64,000 nucleotides of DNA from Vannielia litorea. GTDB taxonomy: Bacteria > Pseudomonadota > Alphaproteobacteria > Rhodobacterales > Rhodobacteraceae. This document shows, piece after piece, positions 16,652 to 23,465 of the stretch; position 1 is the first letter of the stretch; each line of letters begins with the position of its first letter. The stretch spans positions 1 to 64,000 of the forward strand of contig NZ_JAHVJR010000002.1 of assembly GCF_019801175.1 (NCBI RefSeq), given 5' to 3'. The notes under the pieces are model-generated. The model searched no databases, had not been told where the DNA came from, and was given only the letters and a program-made list of their open reading frames with translations. Made by a program: the position numbers and the translations under genes.

Positions 16652-16694
16652 GCCGGGACTGGTCCCGCTCCCCAAGCGCCACTCGCCCCCACAA

Positions 16695-16834
16695 GCCGGG
16701 CAGCGCCGACCCGCGGGGTGGCGCCGCAACGCCCGTGCATGCCACTTTATGGCGCAGTGGTCATCTTCCCTCCAAGCGATGCCCCAAGCCTCACCCAAGC
16801 GCCGCCCCGGGGGGGCGGGTCGGCGCTGCCCGGC
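16695..16834. repeat. 20-bp perfect inverted repeat with 100-bp spacer
   Basis: Bases 16695-16714 are the exact reverse complement of 16815-16834. The arms extend inward imperfectly after a 6-nt bulge (GGGGTGGCGCC against GGCGCCGCCCC-like sequence), giving a potential stem near 30 bp. A second short hairpin GCGCC-TTC-GGCGC follows at once. It lies in the 338-bp gene-free stretch 16652-16989, between the LOG gene and a lower-GC gene, and marks a composition change. A structural RNA, a terminator or the scar of a mobile element are all possible. Confidence 0.65.
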
Positions 16835-16936
16835 GCCTTCGGCGCGCACCGGGCGGGGGAGCCTCCCGGTCTACCGTTCGACAGCATTTAAGATGCTGGC
16901 TGGCGCTATGTAGACGAGCCGAAAAAGTTAGATATC

Positions 16937-16963
16937 GTGCAAAGCGTTATGTGCGATTTGCAC
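16937..16963 (+). promoter_or_regulatory. Dyad GTGCAAA...TTTGCAC upstream of the glycosylase-like gene
   Basis: GTGCAAA (16937-16943) and TTTGCAC (16957-16963) form a perfect 7-bp inverted repeat with a 13-bp centre, 27 bp before the ATG at 16990. Its position suits an operator. A CAGCAT/ATGCTG hairpin sits further upstream at 16882-16898. The function is inferred only from symmetry and position. Confidence 0.35.
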
Positions 16964-16989
16964 GCCGCGTGTTGAACCTCGGAGGACAA

Positions 16990-17613
16990 ATGAAATCGGA
17001 AATTGAGGAAGCCTATCGGTCGTCAGGAAATGCGCTGGGGTGGCGGTTGCTGGCGAGCCCTGAAATTACATTGACTAACGCAAGCGTGGCATTCATCGGC
17101 CTCAATCCAGGCGGCTCCACGATTCCTGAAGACCATCCGAGTTTCTCAATGCCCATAGGCAAGAGTGCATATGTTGACGAAAGCTGAGGAGGACATTTGG
17201 CCGGAAACAGCCCGCTTCAGCGTCAAGTGAGGGCGCTTTTCCAACGTCTCGGTGTCAAGCCTGAGGCTGTGCTAGCAGGAAACTTGGTCCCCTTCCGCTC
17301 CCCCGATTGGGCGAGCCTTAGGAACCGGCAAGCATCATTGGCCTTCGGAAAAGCGCTCTGGTCAAGAATCCTTCAAACGGCAAGTCCAAACCTCATCGTC
17401 ACGATGGGTGGAGAAGCCACGGACGCTCTGACAGATATCCTTGGTATTTCGAAGATGAACCGTTTCCCCGTTGGTTGGGGCAATATCACGGCGCGACGCG
17501 GCTTCTCGGATAGAGGAACCCTAATTGGATTGCCTCATCTCTCACGCTTCGGCGTTATGACACGTTCGCAAAGCTCGCCCTATCTCGACACCCTTTTTGA
17601 TGGCGCGGTCTAG
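16990..17613 (+). pseudogene. Uracil-DNA glycosylase-like gene interrupted by an in-frame TGA
   Basis: The reading frame from ATG 16990 (after GGAGGACAA) runs to 17184, meets TGA at 17185-17187, and continues in the same frame to 17613. Joined, it gives about 207 residues with AFIGLNPGG near the N-terminus and GLPHLSRFG near the C-terminus, which resemble motifs of the uracil-DNA glycosylase superfamily. The TGA replaces what is probably a tryptophan (DES-x-GGHLAGNSPLQRQV). A TTG at 17197 directly follows AGGAGGA formed around the stop, so the second part could be translated separately. Codon use is poorer in GC than in the neighbours, suggesting transfer. The family call is moderate. Confidence 0.6.
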
Positions 17614-18290
17614 ATCCCCCGCTCAACCCTCTTCCCCCGCGTCCCCGTCAGCTTCATCCCCGGCGCGTTCAGCTTCTCCTCCGGCCCGATCCACGCGTAG
17701 GCCAGCAGGCACGGCTCCGTCTCATCCGTTGTGATCCGATGCTCATGCCCCGACCCGTTCAAAATGAGCGACCCCGGCGCATGCACTGCCGCGTCGTTCT
17801 CTGACCACGCGCCAGACACCGACACATAGCTCTCCTCGATCTCCGCATGGGAATGCTGCGGATAGGTCGTCTTCGGCGCAAACAGCACGAAGCCCAAAAT
17901 CAGCCGTTCCGCCACCACCGGCCCGCGCGGCCCGAGCACCTCGCAGTAGGCGTATTTTCTCGCCAGCGCGGGCGGCACCTTCTCGTAGCCGTACTCCCAT
18001 GTCAGCGCGCCCGCCACCCGGCCCAGCGCCCTTGCCAGCCCGGCGACCGCGCCGCGCTCGCCCCGGTCCAGCGCCCGCCCGAGGTGCGCCACCACCGGCT
18101 TTTCCTCCGCCGCGCGCATCCGCACCTCCGGCGCCGCATCCACCACCTTCGAGAGCATGTCGCGTACCCGTTTGCGGTGGCCGCGGATCAGCTTGCTGCC
18201 GCCCGAGGAGCCGTGGCGGTAGAGCACGTCGAACTCCTGCAGCAGGTAGCGCCAGTCTGGCAGGTCGGAGAGGCGGAGCGGGTCTTCCAT
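17610..18290 (-). CDS. dddL: Dimethylsulfoniopropionate lyase, DddL type
   Basis: The 226-aa protein matches DddL, which cleaves DMSP to dimethyl sulfide and acrylate in marine Rhodobacteraceae. The C-terminal cupin carries YPQHSHAEIEESY (His146, His148, Glu152, Tyr155) and GHEHRITT (His182/His184), fitting the metal site. Other DddL-like segments are GGSKLIRGHRKRVR, LTWEYGYEKVP and KYAYCEVLGPRGP. The ATG at 18290 starts MEDPLRLSDLPDW; the frame is open ten codons further. Its TAG shares the palindrome CTAG with the stop of the convergent glycosylase-like gene. The upstream region holds phased repeats (18416-18444). No dddR-type regulator is adjacent. Confidence 0.85.
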   Translation of the reverse strand: MEDPLRLSDLPDWRYLLQEFDVLYRHGSSGGSKLIRGHRKRVRDMLSKVVDAAPEVRMRAAEEKPVVAHLGRALDRGERGAVAGLARALGRVAGALTWEYGYEKVPPALARKYAYCEVLGPRGPVVAERLILGFVLFAPKTTYPQHSHAEIEESYVSVSGAWSENDAAVHAPGSLILNGSGHEHRITTDETEPCLLAYAWIGPEEKLNAPGMKLTGTRGKRVERGI

Positions 18291-18365
18291 GGGCGGTCTC
18301 GCGATGGCTGTTCGGCCCACGCTACGCCGCCTTACGGCCGGATCAACCCTGCAATGGTGAGAGAG

Positions 18366-18386
18366 GCCGATGGGTTAACCATCGGC
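18366..18386. repeat. Hairpin GCCGATGG-GTTAA-CCATCGGC upstream of dddL
   Basis: This is a perfect 8-bp inverted repeat with a GTTAA loop, 76 bp upstream of the dddL ATG. It is the first of several symmetric elements in the 213-bp gap between dddL and the 52-aa gene. It could shape the dddL leader RNA or bind a dimeric regulator. Confidence 0.5.
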
Positions 18387-18415
18387 TTCTGTGCGCAAAT
18401 CGCGTATGTATGGAA

Positions 18416-18444
18416 TGTGCATCACTTGTGCATGGGATGTGCAT
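18416..18444 (-). promoter_or_regulatory. Three TGTGCAT repeats phased at exactly 11 bp
   Basis: TGTGCAT occurs at 18416-18422, 18427-18433 and 18438-18444, a constant 11-bp step, so all copies face the same side of the helix. On the dddL strand they read ATGCACA. They lie 126-154 bp upstream of the dddL start. Cooperative binding of an activator or repressor of dddL is the simplest reading; the protein is unknown. Confidence 0.5.
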
Positions 18445-18483
18445 CCCATGCGCCGCAGGGTTAATGCGGCGCTGTTAACCCTG
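18430..18483 (-). promoter_or_regulatory. Overlapping mutually exclusive hairpins between the 52-aa gene and dddL
   Basis: Three stems overlap: GCATGGGAT/ATCCCATGC (18430-18451), GCGCCGCA/TGCGGCGC (18450-18472) and CAGGGTTAA/TTAACCCTG (18456-18483). The last two share bases and cannot form together. On the minus strand they follow the stop of the 52-aa gene, so one may terminate it. There is no U-tract, so intrinsic termination would be weak. Confidence 0.45.
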
Positions 18484-18503
18484 TTTTGAGGGCCATCGCA
18501 GCC

Positions 18504-18662
18504 TCAGAGCGTGAGCAGCGCCTCGCCCCGCATGGAGCTGACGACAAAGCCGCTTGCCGTCTCTTCCAGCTTGTAGCCGTAGCCCACCAGCCGGTGCTTC
18601 CACTCGCGGTCCGAAACCGAGTGGCTCTTCTCGCGCATCACGATGCTTCTGATTTCTTCCAT
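18504..18662 (-). CDS. Small hypothetical protein, 52 aa
   Basis: Bases 18662 to 18504 encode MEEIRSIVMREKSHSVSDRE..., ending in VVSSMRGEALLTL. The ATG is preceded by AGGGGAATAATAAA, a good Shine-Dalgarno sequence. Composition is balanced and charged, unlike random GC-rich translation. It has no membrane helix or signal peptide and is not recognised. It lies upstream of dddL on the same strand, separated by the structured region. Confidence 0.6.
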   Translation of the reverse strand: MEEIRSIVMREKSHSVSDREWKHRLVGYGYKLEETASGFVVSSMRGEALLTL

Positions 18663-18790
18663 TTTATTATTCCCCTGATTTCTCTAGCAAAACCGGGCAG
18701 TTGACCTGCCCCCACATGCTGGAGAAAACCCGGGAGGTTTGTCAGGAGTTCAGCAACAAACGGGCGATTTCTGGGCAATTGTGCGGGCGG

Positions 18791-19375
18791 TCAGTCGGCC
18801 CGGCTGACCCGCTTGGTCCGCCCGGTTTCCTGCTTCCACTTCAGCACCGCCAGCCGCGGCTCCCAGGGGTAGCGCCGGTCTTCGCGGGTGGCGATCCACG
18901 TCAGGTGACCGCCCTCGCGCCAAGGGTCCACCACGATCCCGTCATACATCGAATCCCCCCGCCGCGAGATGATCGAGGTGGAGTGCTCCAGCAGGATCGG
19001 ATTGCGCGCATGGGCGATACCGCGGTGGATCTCAAGTGTCCGGAATCCCTCGGCATTCAGCGCCTTCTCCATGTCCTCCGCCCAATGGCGGCAGAGCCCG
19101 CGCGGCTTGGTTCCGGCGTTCACCTTCATGTTGTGCACCAGCGGCCCGTCCTCGATCTCATAAGCCACCGCCAACCGCGCCGTCGCCTCGTAACTCACCC
19201 GCGCCGCCCGCGCCGCCTCCTCCGGGTCGATCCCCGGCCCGAGGGCCAGAATGGCCTGCTCCAACCGCGCCACATCATCAGGGGTCGAGGAGGGGGGAGG
19301 CGCACCACAGCCAGCAAGCAGAAGGCCCAGCAGCATGGCTCCGACAAGCCACAGCTTTCGTTGGATAATTCCCAT
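18791..19375 (-). CDS. Hypothetical lipoprotein with a possible Cys-His-Asp site
   Basis: The 194-aa protein starts at ATG 19375 with MGIIQRKLWLVGAMLLGLLL and the lipobox LLAGC, so it should be lipidated. The mature part contains GLCRHWAEDMEKAL, LLEHSTSIIS and IVVDPWREGGH. The order Cys, His, Asp with these surroundings resembles transglutaminase-like or papain-like folds, but this is inference. The frame is open 48 codons upstream without protein character, and that part overlaps the divergent kinase promoter. It is divergent from the lipid kinase at 19522. Confidence 0.75.
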   Translation of the reverse strand: MGIIQRKLWLVGAMLLGLLLAGCGAPPPSSTPDDVARLEQAILALGPGIDPEEAARAARVSYEATARLAVAYEIEDGPLVHNMKVNAGTKPRGLCRHWAEDMEKALNAEGFRTLEIHRGIAHARNPILLEHSTSIISRRGDSMYDGIVVDPWREGGHLTWIATREDRRYPWEPRLAVLKWKQETGRTKRVSRAD

Positions 19376-19521
19376 CAGTCTCTGCCCTGCGTTTCCCGGC
19401 CTCTCCCCGGTGCTAGCCCGCAGGTCGGGCGATGTCGAGACCGGGGCCGAGGCAACCAAACGCCGCTCCGCGAGTTGTGATCGTGAAGTCGCGCCGCAAC
19501 TGCCGCACCCGGAGACCATAC

Positions 19522-20460
19522 ATGGTGGCCCTGCCCCAGCCCCTCGAACCCGCCGCCCCCGATGTCGTTCCGGGCGAAATCTGCGTGATCGCCAACGCCA
19601 AATCCGGCACCAATGCCCGTGACAGCGAGGCGATCGACCGTGCCTTGGCCGTGTTCGGCAAGGCGGCCACGCTCACCCACTGGAGCCCTTCCCAGGACCT
19701 GCACCAGATCGTTGAAACCGCTGTCAAGAACGGCGCCCGGACAGTCGTTGCCGCAGGCGGTGACGGCACCGCGATGGCCGTGGCGCAAGCCATGCTGGGG
19801 ACCCCTGCCGCGCTGGCTGTGCTGCCCCTTGGCACCTTCAACTACTTCGCCCGCGGCCTCGGCCTGCCGCAAGATCCAGAGGCCGCCGCACAGGCAATCC
19901 TCACCGGCCACCGCCACCAGATCACCGTGGGCAAAGTCGGCGACCGCGTGTTCCTCAACAACGCCTCCCTCGGGGTCTACCCCGCGATCCTGAAAGAGCG
20001 CGAAACCGTCTACAAACGCTGGGGCCGCCGCCGGATCATGGCGCATTGGTCAGTGCTCAAAACCTTCCTGCGGTTCCAGCGCCCGATGAAGATGCGCCTC
20101 ACCGCCGATGGCGAAACCCGCGATGTCCGCGCGCCTCTGCTCTTCGTCGCCCGCTCCGCCTACCAGCTCGAGCGCTTCGGGCTGGCCGGAAAGCAAGCGA
20201 TCTCGGATGACAAGTTCGCCGTCCTGATTGGCCGCGCCACCAGCCGTGGCAAGCTCTTCAAGATCACATGGCGGCTGATCACCGGCACCATGCAGGAAGG
20301 GCGCGACTATGACCTGGTGCAGGCCCGCGACCTGACCGTCGCCACCTCGCGCCCCCGCACGCTGGTCGCCTTCGATGGTGAAAAATCGCGTGAAAAGAGC
20401 CCCTTCCACTTCACCATGGCCGATAAGCCGCTGACCATCATCCTGCCCGAACCGCAATGA
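19522..20460 (+). CDS. Diacylglycerol/lipid kinase family protein
   Basis: The 312-aa protein has the DAGK catalytic domain (YegS/DgkB-like). The motifs are CVIANAKSGTN, VVAAGGDGTAMAVAQAM with the GGDGT nucleotide-binding loop, and VLPLGTFNYFARGLGLP. It would phosphorylate diacylglycerol or another membrane lipid using ATP. The ATG at 19522 follows GGAGACCATAC; the longer frame upstream overlaps the divergent lipoprotein promoter. Its stop overlaps the ATG of the phosphoesterase gene (ATGA), so the two are coupled. Confidence 0.9.
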   Translation: MVALPQPLEPAAPDVVPGEICVIANAKSGTNARDSEAIDRALAVFGKAATLTHWSPSQDLHQIVETAVKNGARTVVAAGGDGTAMAVAQAMLGTPAALAVLPLGTFNYFARGLGLPQDPEAAAQAILTGHRHQITVGKVGDRVFLNNASLGVYPAILKERETVYKRWGRRRIMAHWSVLKTFLRFQRPMKMRLTADGETRDVRAPLLFVARSAYQLERFGLAGKQAISDDKFAVLIGRATSRGKLFKITWRLITGTMQEGRDYDLVQARDLTVATSRPRTLVAFDGEKSREKSPFHFTMADKPLTIILPEPQ

Positions 20461-21284
20461 GACGCATCCTCCACCTGTCCGACCTGCACTACGGCCGCGA
20501 CGATGCCGCGCTGGAGGAGCCGCTGTTGGCAACCATCGCCAGCCTGCGGCCTGATCTCGTGGTGATCTCCGGCGATTTCACCCAGCGTGCCCGGCGGCGC
20601 CAGTTTGCCGAGGCCGCCGAGTTCGTGGCCCGGATCGAGGCGCCGGTGCTCTCCGTGCCGGGCAATCACGACACCCCGATCGACAATCTCTGGCGCCGCT
20701 TCGTCACCCCGTTTCACCGCTACAAGGCCTACATCGACGCGGTGCTCGAACCCTCCATCGAAGACGATGAAATGCACGTGGTCGGCGTGAACACGGTCAA
20801 CCGCTTCTCGTGGCAACGGGGCCGGTTTTCACGGCGCACCGCCCGGCGGGTCTGCAACGCCTTCGCGGAAGCTGGCGACAAGCTGAAGGTCGTGGTCGTG
20901 CACCACCCGCTCGAGCATGGGCCAACGGTTGAAAAACGGCTCATGCGCGGAGCCAGCGCCGCGCTTTCGGCTCTCTCGGATTGCGAGGCCGATGTGGTGC
21001 TCTCGGGCCATCTGCACACCGCCTCCGCCGCCCCCTTCACCGCCGCGCCGGGGCTGCTCTTTGTGCAGGCCGGCACCGGCCTCTCCACCCGCAGGCGCGG
21101 GGAGAGCAACAATTTCAACGTGCTGGATGTCGAGGCCGGGCGCGTCTCCATCACCACCTGGGGTGCTGACGAGCTGGAGTTCGCCCCCGGCGAAAGCGCA
21201 ACCTACGCGCGGGGTGCCACCGGGTGGGAGCGGGTCGCAGGCGAGGCCGAGTTCAGCGCTCGCCCGCAAATGGCTCTTGCCTGA
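20457..21284 (+). CDS. Calcineurin-like metallophosphoesterase
   Basis: The 275-aa cytoplasmic enzyme has all dimetal site motifs in order: LSDLHYGRDD, VISGDFTQRA, VPGNHDTP, VVHHPLEHG and LSGHLHTAS. It resembles the class III cyclic-nucleotide phosphodiesterase (CpdA-like) group. The substrate could be cAMP or a lipid phosphate; coupling to a lipid kinase favours a lipid-related role but does not prove it. Its start overlaps the kinase stop. Confidence 0.9.
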   Translation: MRRILHLSDLHYGRDDAALEEPLLATIASLRPDLVVISGDFTQRARRRQFAEAAEFVARIEAPVLSVPGNHDTPIDNLWRRFVTPFHRYKAYIDAVLEPSIEDDEMHVVGVNTVNRFSWQRGRFSRRTARRVCNAFAEAGDKLKVVVVHHPLEHGPTVEKRLMRGASAALSALSDCEADVVLSGHLHTASAAPFTAAPGLLFVQAGTGLSTRRRGESNNFNVLDVEAGRVSITTWGADELEFAPGESATYARGATGWERVAGEAEFSARPQMALA

Positions 21285-21290
21285 CAGGCC

Positions 21291-22355
21291 TCAGTTGGTG
21301 CGTGGCAAAAACTCGATCCGGCGGTTCTTGCCCTTGCCTTCGGCGGTGTCATTCGAGGCCACCGGCTTCTCTTCGCCATAGCCCTTCGCCGTCAGCCGTT
21401 CCGGCGCGATGCCATTCTCGATGAGGTAATCAGCCACCGACTGCGCCCGGCGCTCCGAGAGGCGCTGGTTGTCGCTGGCCTTGCCCACGCTGTCGGTATG
21501 GCCCGCAACCTCCACCTCGATGCCGGGGCAACGGCTGGTGATATCAAGCAATTCCTTCAGCAGCGGCTCGCTCTCCCCCGAGAGCCGGGAGGAGCCGGAA
21601 GCGAAGTAAATGTTGCCCGTGCGCGACAAGATCTCGAAGCGGCCCTCGCAGGCCTCCGTGCTGAAGTCCCCCTCATCCTCGAGCGCCGCGTTGGTGGCAT
21701 CCACCGCCCCTTCGCGCCCGCCCGAGAGCGGGGTGCCGTTGCTGCCGCGCCGGTCGAACAAAAAGTCGAAGGTCACCGTGGCCGAGGGCACGATATCCAC
21801 CTTGGCGGCATCCTCGAGCTTGCCGAGGTTCTCCATCATCCCGAACTCCTCGACCGAAATCGCCACCGGTCGCGCCGTGGCCACCGAGATGCGGTCATCG
21901 CTCAGGAGCGTCGCCACGACTTCAGCCACGAGCGTCTTTTTCACCCCGTGCAGATCGAGCGAGAAGGGAATGTCAAAGGTCGCGCGGCGGTTCGCCTCCA
22001 ACTCGCTCAGCATGGTGGGCGTGACTTCTGCCAGCACCACCGCCTCGGGGAACTTGAAGGTCTCGAAGAACAGAAACCGCATGCGGACGTTGCGCAGATC
22101 GATCTTGGTATCCACGCTCTCGAGCGCCACCCGGACCTCTGCCTTACCATTTGGAAAGATTTCGCCGGTAAACGTTGCAAAGTCGCTGGATTCAGAGACG
22201 ACCTCTTTCTTGATCGACTGGAACCGCAGGTTGGAGGCACCGGGATCAAGCAGCCAGCCCGGCTCGAGCGCCCCTTGCTGGGCCTGCGTTTGAGTGGCGG
22301 CGCCGGTGACGGCGGTGAATGCGAGTGCCAGAATAAGGGCGAGACGGCGGATCAT
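21291..22355 (-). CDS. YceI-like / OmpA fusion protein
   Basis: The 354-aa protein has a signal peptide (about 1-25, ending in TQAQQ). Residues about 33-210 resemble the YceI-like beta-barrel family (LDPGASNLRFQSIKKEVVSE, then IPFSLDLHGVKKTLVAEV). Residues about 240-354 are an OmpA-like peptidoglycan-binding domain (IYFASGSSRLSGES, VEVAGHTDSVGKASDNQRLS, GYGEEKPVASNDT). It would be periplasmic and hold the lipocalin-like part near the cell wall. The genes at 20457-21284 and here are convergent with only 6 bp between them. Confidence 0.87.
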   Translation of the reverse strand: MIRRLALILALAFTAVTGAATQTQAQQGALEPGWLLDPGASNLRFQSIKKEVVSESSDFATFTGEIFPNGKAEVRVALESVDTKIDLRNVRMRFLFFETFKFPEAVVLAEVTPTMLSELEANRRATFDIPFSLDLHGVKKTLVAEVVATLLSDDRISVATARPVAISVEEFGMMENLGKLEDAAKVDIVPSATVTFDFLFDRRGSNGTPLSGGREGAVDATNAALEDEGDFSTEACEGRFEILSRTGNIYFASGSSRLSGESEPLLKELLDITSRCPGIEVEVAGHTDSVGKASDNQRLSERRAQSVADYLIENGIAPERLTAKGYGEEKPVASNDTAEGKGKNRRIEFLPRTN

Positions 22356-22490
22356 GGGGACCTCCCGAGTTGAGGCTGAAAATGGGTCTGTTGCAAATGC
22401 CGCCCACGCGGCGGCTCAATTGGGAACGAGAATTGCCCGAAGGCAGAACAGTTGCTAGCGTCCTGATACTAAGCGCAGCAGGCGGAAAGA

Positions 22491-22937
22491 ATGAAAGAAA
22501 TTCGTGCAGGCCTCGTGATTGGGCTGATTGCCGCCCTTGGCGGGGCATGGGCCGCCGGTGCGCAGCAGGCCGGTGATCCGGCCGTAATCATCCTCGATGT
22601 CGAAGAAGACGGGGCGGTTGAAGGGCCAGATGTGCCGGTGGGTCCGGTGCGCTGGGGCGAGCCGCTGATCGGCGGCGCTCCAGAAATTCAGGGCAAGACG
22701 ATCGAGCAGGTCTTCACCGAAGGCTCGCCGCTGTTTCCGCCGATTGAGGGGCTGCCGGACGAGGTCTGGAAGGATCAGCTCTGCACCAGTTGTCACGAGT
22801 GGACGCAGGAGCGCATCTGCGAGCAGGCGACCAACTATCTCGACCCGGCCTTCGCCGACAACCTGGCCAAGGAGCACCCGATGGGCGGCACCTTCAAGGG
22901 GAACTTGCGGCTCTGGGCCGAGGATGGGTGCTTGTAG
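22491..22937 (+). CDS. Hypothetical periplasmic protein with a CxxCH motif
   Basis: The 148-aa protein has a signal peptide (about 1-24, cleaved after AAGA) and a single CTSCH at residues 98-102, the pattern for covalent haem c. Downstream there is CEQATNYLDP, and a final Cys near the end. No other cytochrome feature such as a clear distal Met ligand is obvious, although a Met is present in HPMGG. It could be a small c-type cytochrome or a disulfide or metal protein. Its end overlaps the convergent RHH gene by 44 bp. Confidence 0.72.
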   Translation: MKEIRAGLVIGLIAALGGAWAAGAQQAGDPAVIILDVEEDGAVEGPDVPVGPVRWGEPLIGGAPEIQGKTIEQVFTEGSPLFPPIEGLPDEVWKDQLCTSCHEWTQERICEQATNYLDPAFADNLAKEHPMGGTFKGNLRLWAEDGCL

Positions 22938-23412
22938 GCGCGGGCCGCTCGATCACGTCAAAGTCGTCGTCCGGGCCGTCGTCCAGCGCGCCCAGAACAC
23001 GTTCAACGAGGTGCTGGTGTGCGTGCCCGGGAAAGGCCGTCCGAAACCGCCCAATGAGGCGGGCGTAGGGGTAACCAAGCTCGGAGGCCTTGCAGACCCG
23101 GTTTCCGTTTTCGATATCGTTCAGGGTGAGGCCACCACCCGCCGGGCGTAGCTCGAAGCCATTGCGCTGAAGCAGGCACTGCAAGTGCTCCCAGCTCGCT
23201 GCGTCGGCGAACGCTGGAGCGAGGAGGGCGCCGAGGCGCGCGACCAGCCGCTCATCCGCCCTTCGAGGCGTCTTCGCGGGGGTATGACGACGCCGAAGTT
23301 CGCGTCGCACGGCATCCCTGAGCAACTGGCCGACCGAGATGTCTTCCTTCTGCGCCTCATCCATGAGGCTAGAAAGCGTGGCGTGGCTGACCTGAAAAGA
23401 AATCCGCTGCAT
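22894..23412 (-). CDS. Ribbon-helix-helix domain protein
   Basis: The 172-aa protein begins RISFQVSHATLSSLMDEAQ, followed by VGQLLRDAVRREL, a ribbon-helix-helix DNA-binding region. The remaining 120 residues are not recognised (LLAPAFADAASWEHLQCLLQ, then GFELRPAGGGLTLND). It may be a transcription factor or a relative of plasmid mobilisation or antitoxin proteins; no toxin is adjacent. A TTAA-N7-TTAAC box lies 24-39 bp before the ATG. Confidence 0.65.
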   Translation of the reverse strand: MQRISFQVSHATLSSLMDEAQKEDISVGQLLRDAVRRELRRRHTPAKTPRRADERLVARLGALLAPAFADAASWEHLQCLLQRNGFELRPAGGGLTLNDIENGNRVCKASELGYPYARLIGRFRTAFPGHAHQHLVERVLGALDDGPDDDFDVIERPAPTSTHPRPRAASSP

Positions 23413-23435
23413 CCTCGCAGCGTCAGGCGATTCTG

Positions 23436-23451
23436 GTTAACGAGGCGTTAA
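23436..23451 (-). promoter_or_regulatory. CtrA-type box TTAA-N7-TTAAC
   Basis: On the minus strand the sequence is TTAACGCCTCGTTAAC, an exact match to the alphaproteobacterial CtrA consensus TTAA-N7-TTAAC. It lies 24 bp upstream of the RHH gene start and between that gene and rlmN. In roseobacters CtrA governs motility, gene-transfer agents and differentiation. The core also forms a perfect palindrome TTAACG/CGTTAA. Confidence 0.6.
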
Positions 23452-23465
23452 GGCCGGACGGTGCG

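Noticed and set aside
17185..17187. Selenocysteine at the in-frame TGA
   Set aside because: No SECIS-like hairpin is apparent just downstream, and the context better fits loss of a Trp codon; a functional recoding event cannot be excluded.
18456..18483. CtrA box from the two TTAA sequences upstream of dddL
   Set aside because: The spacing between TTAA motifs is 10, not the required 7.
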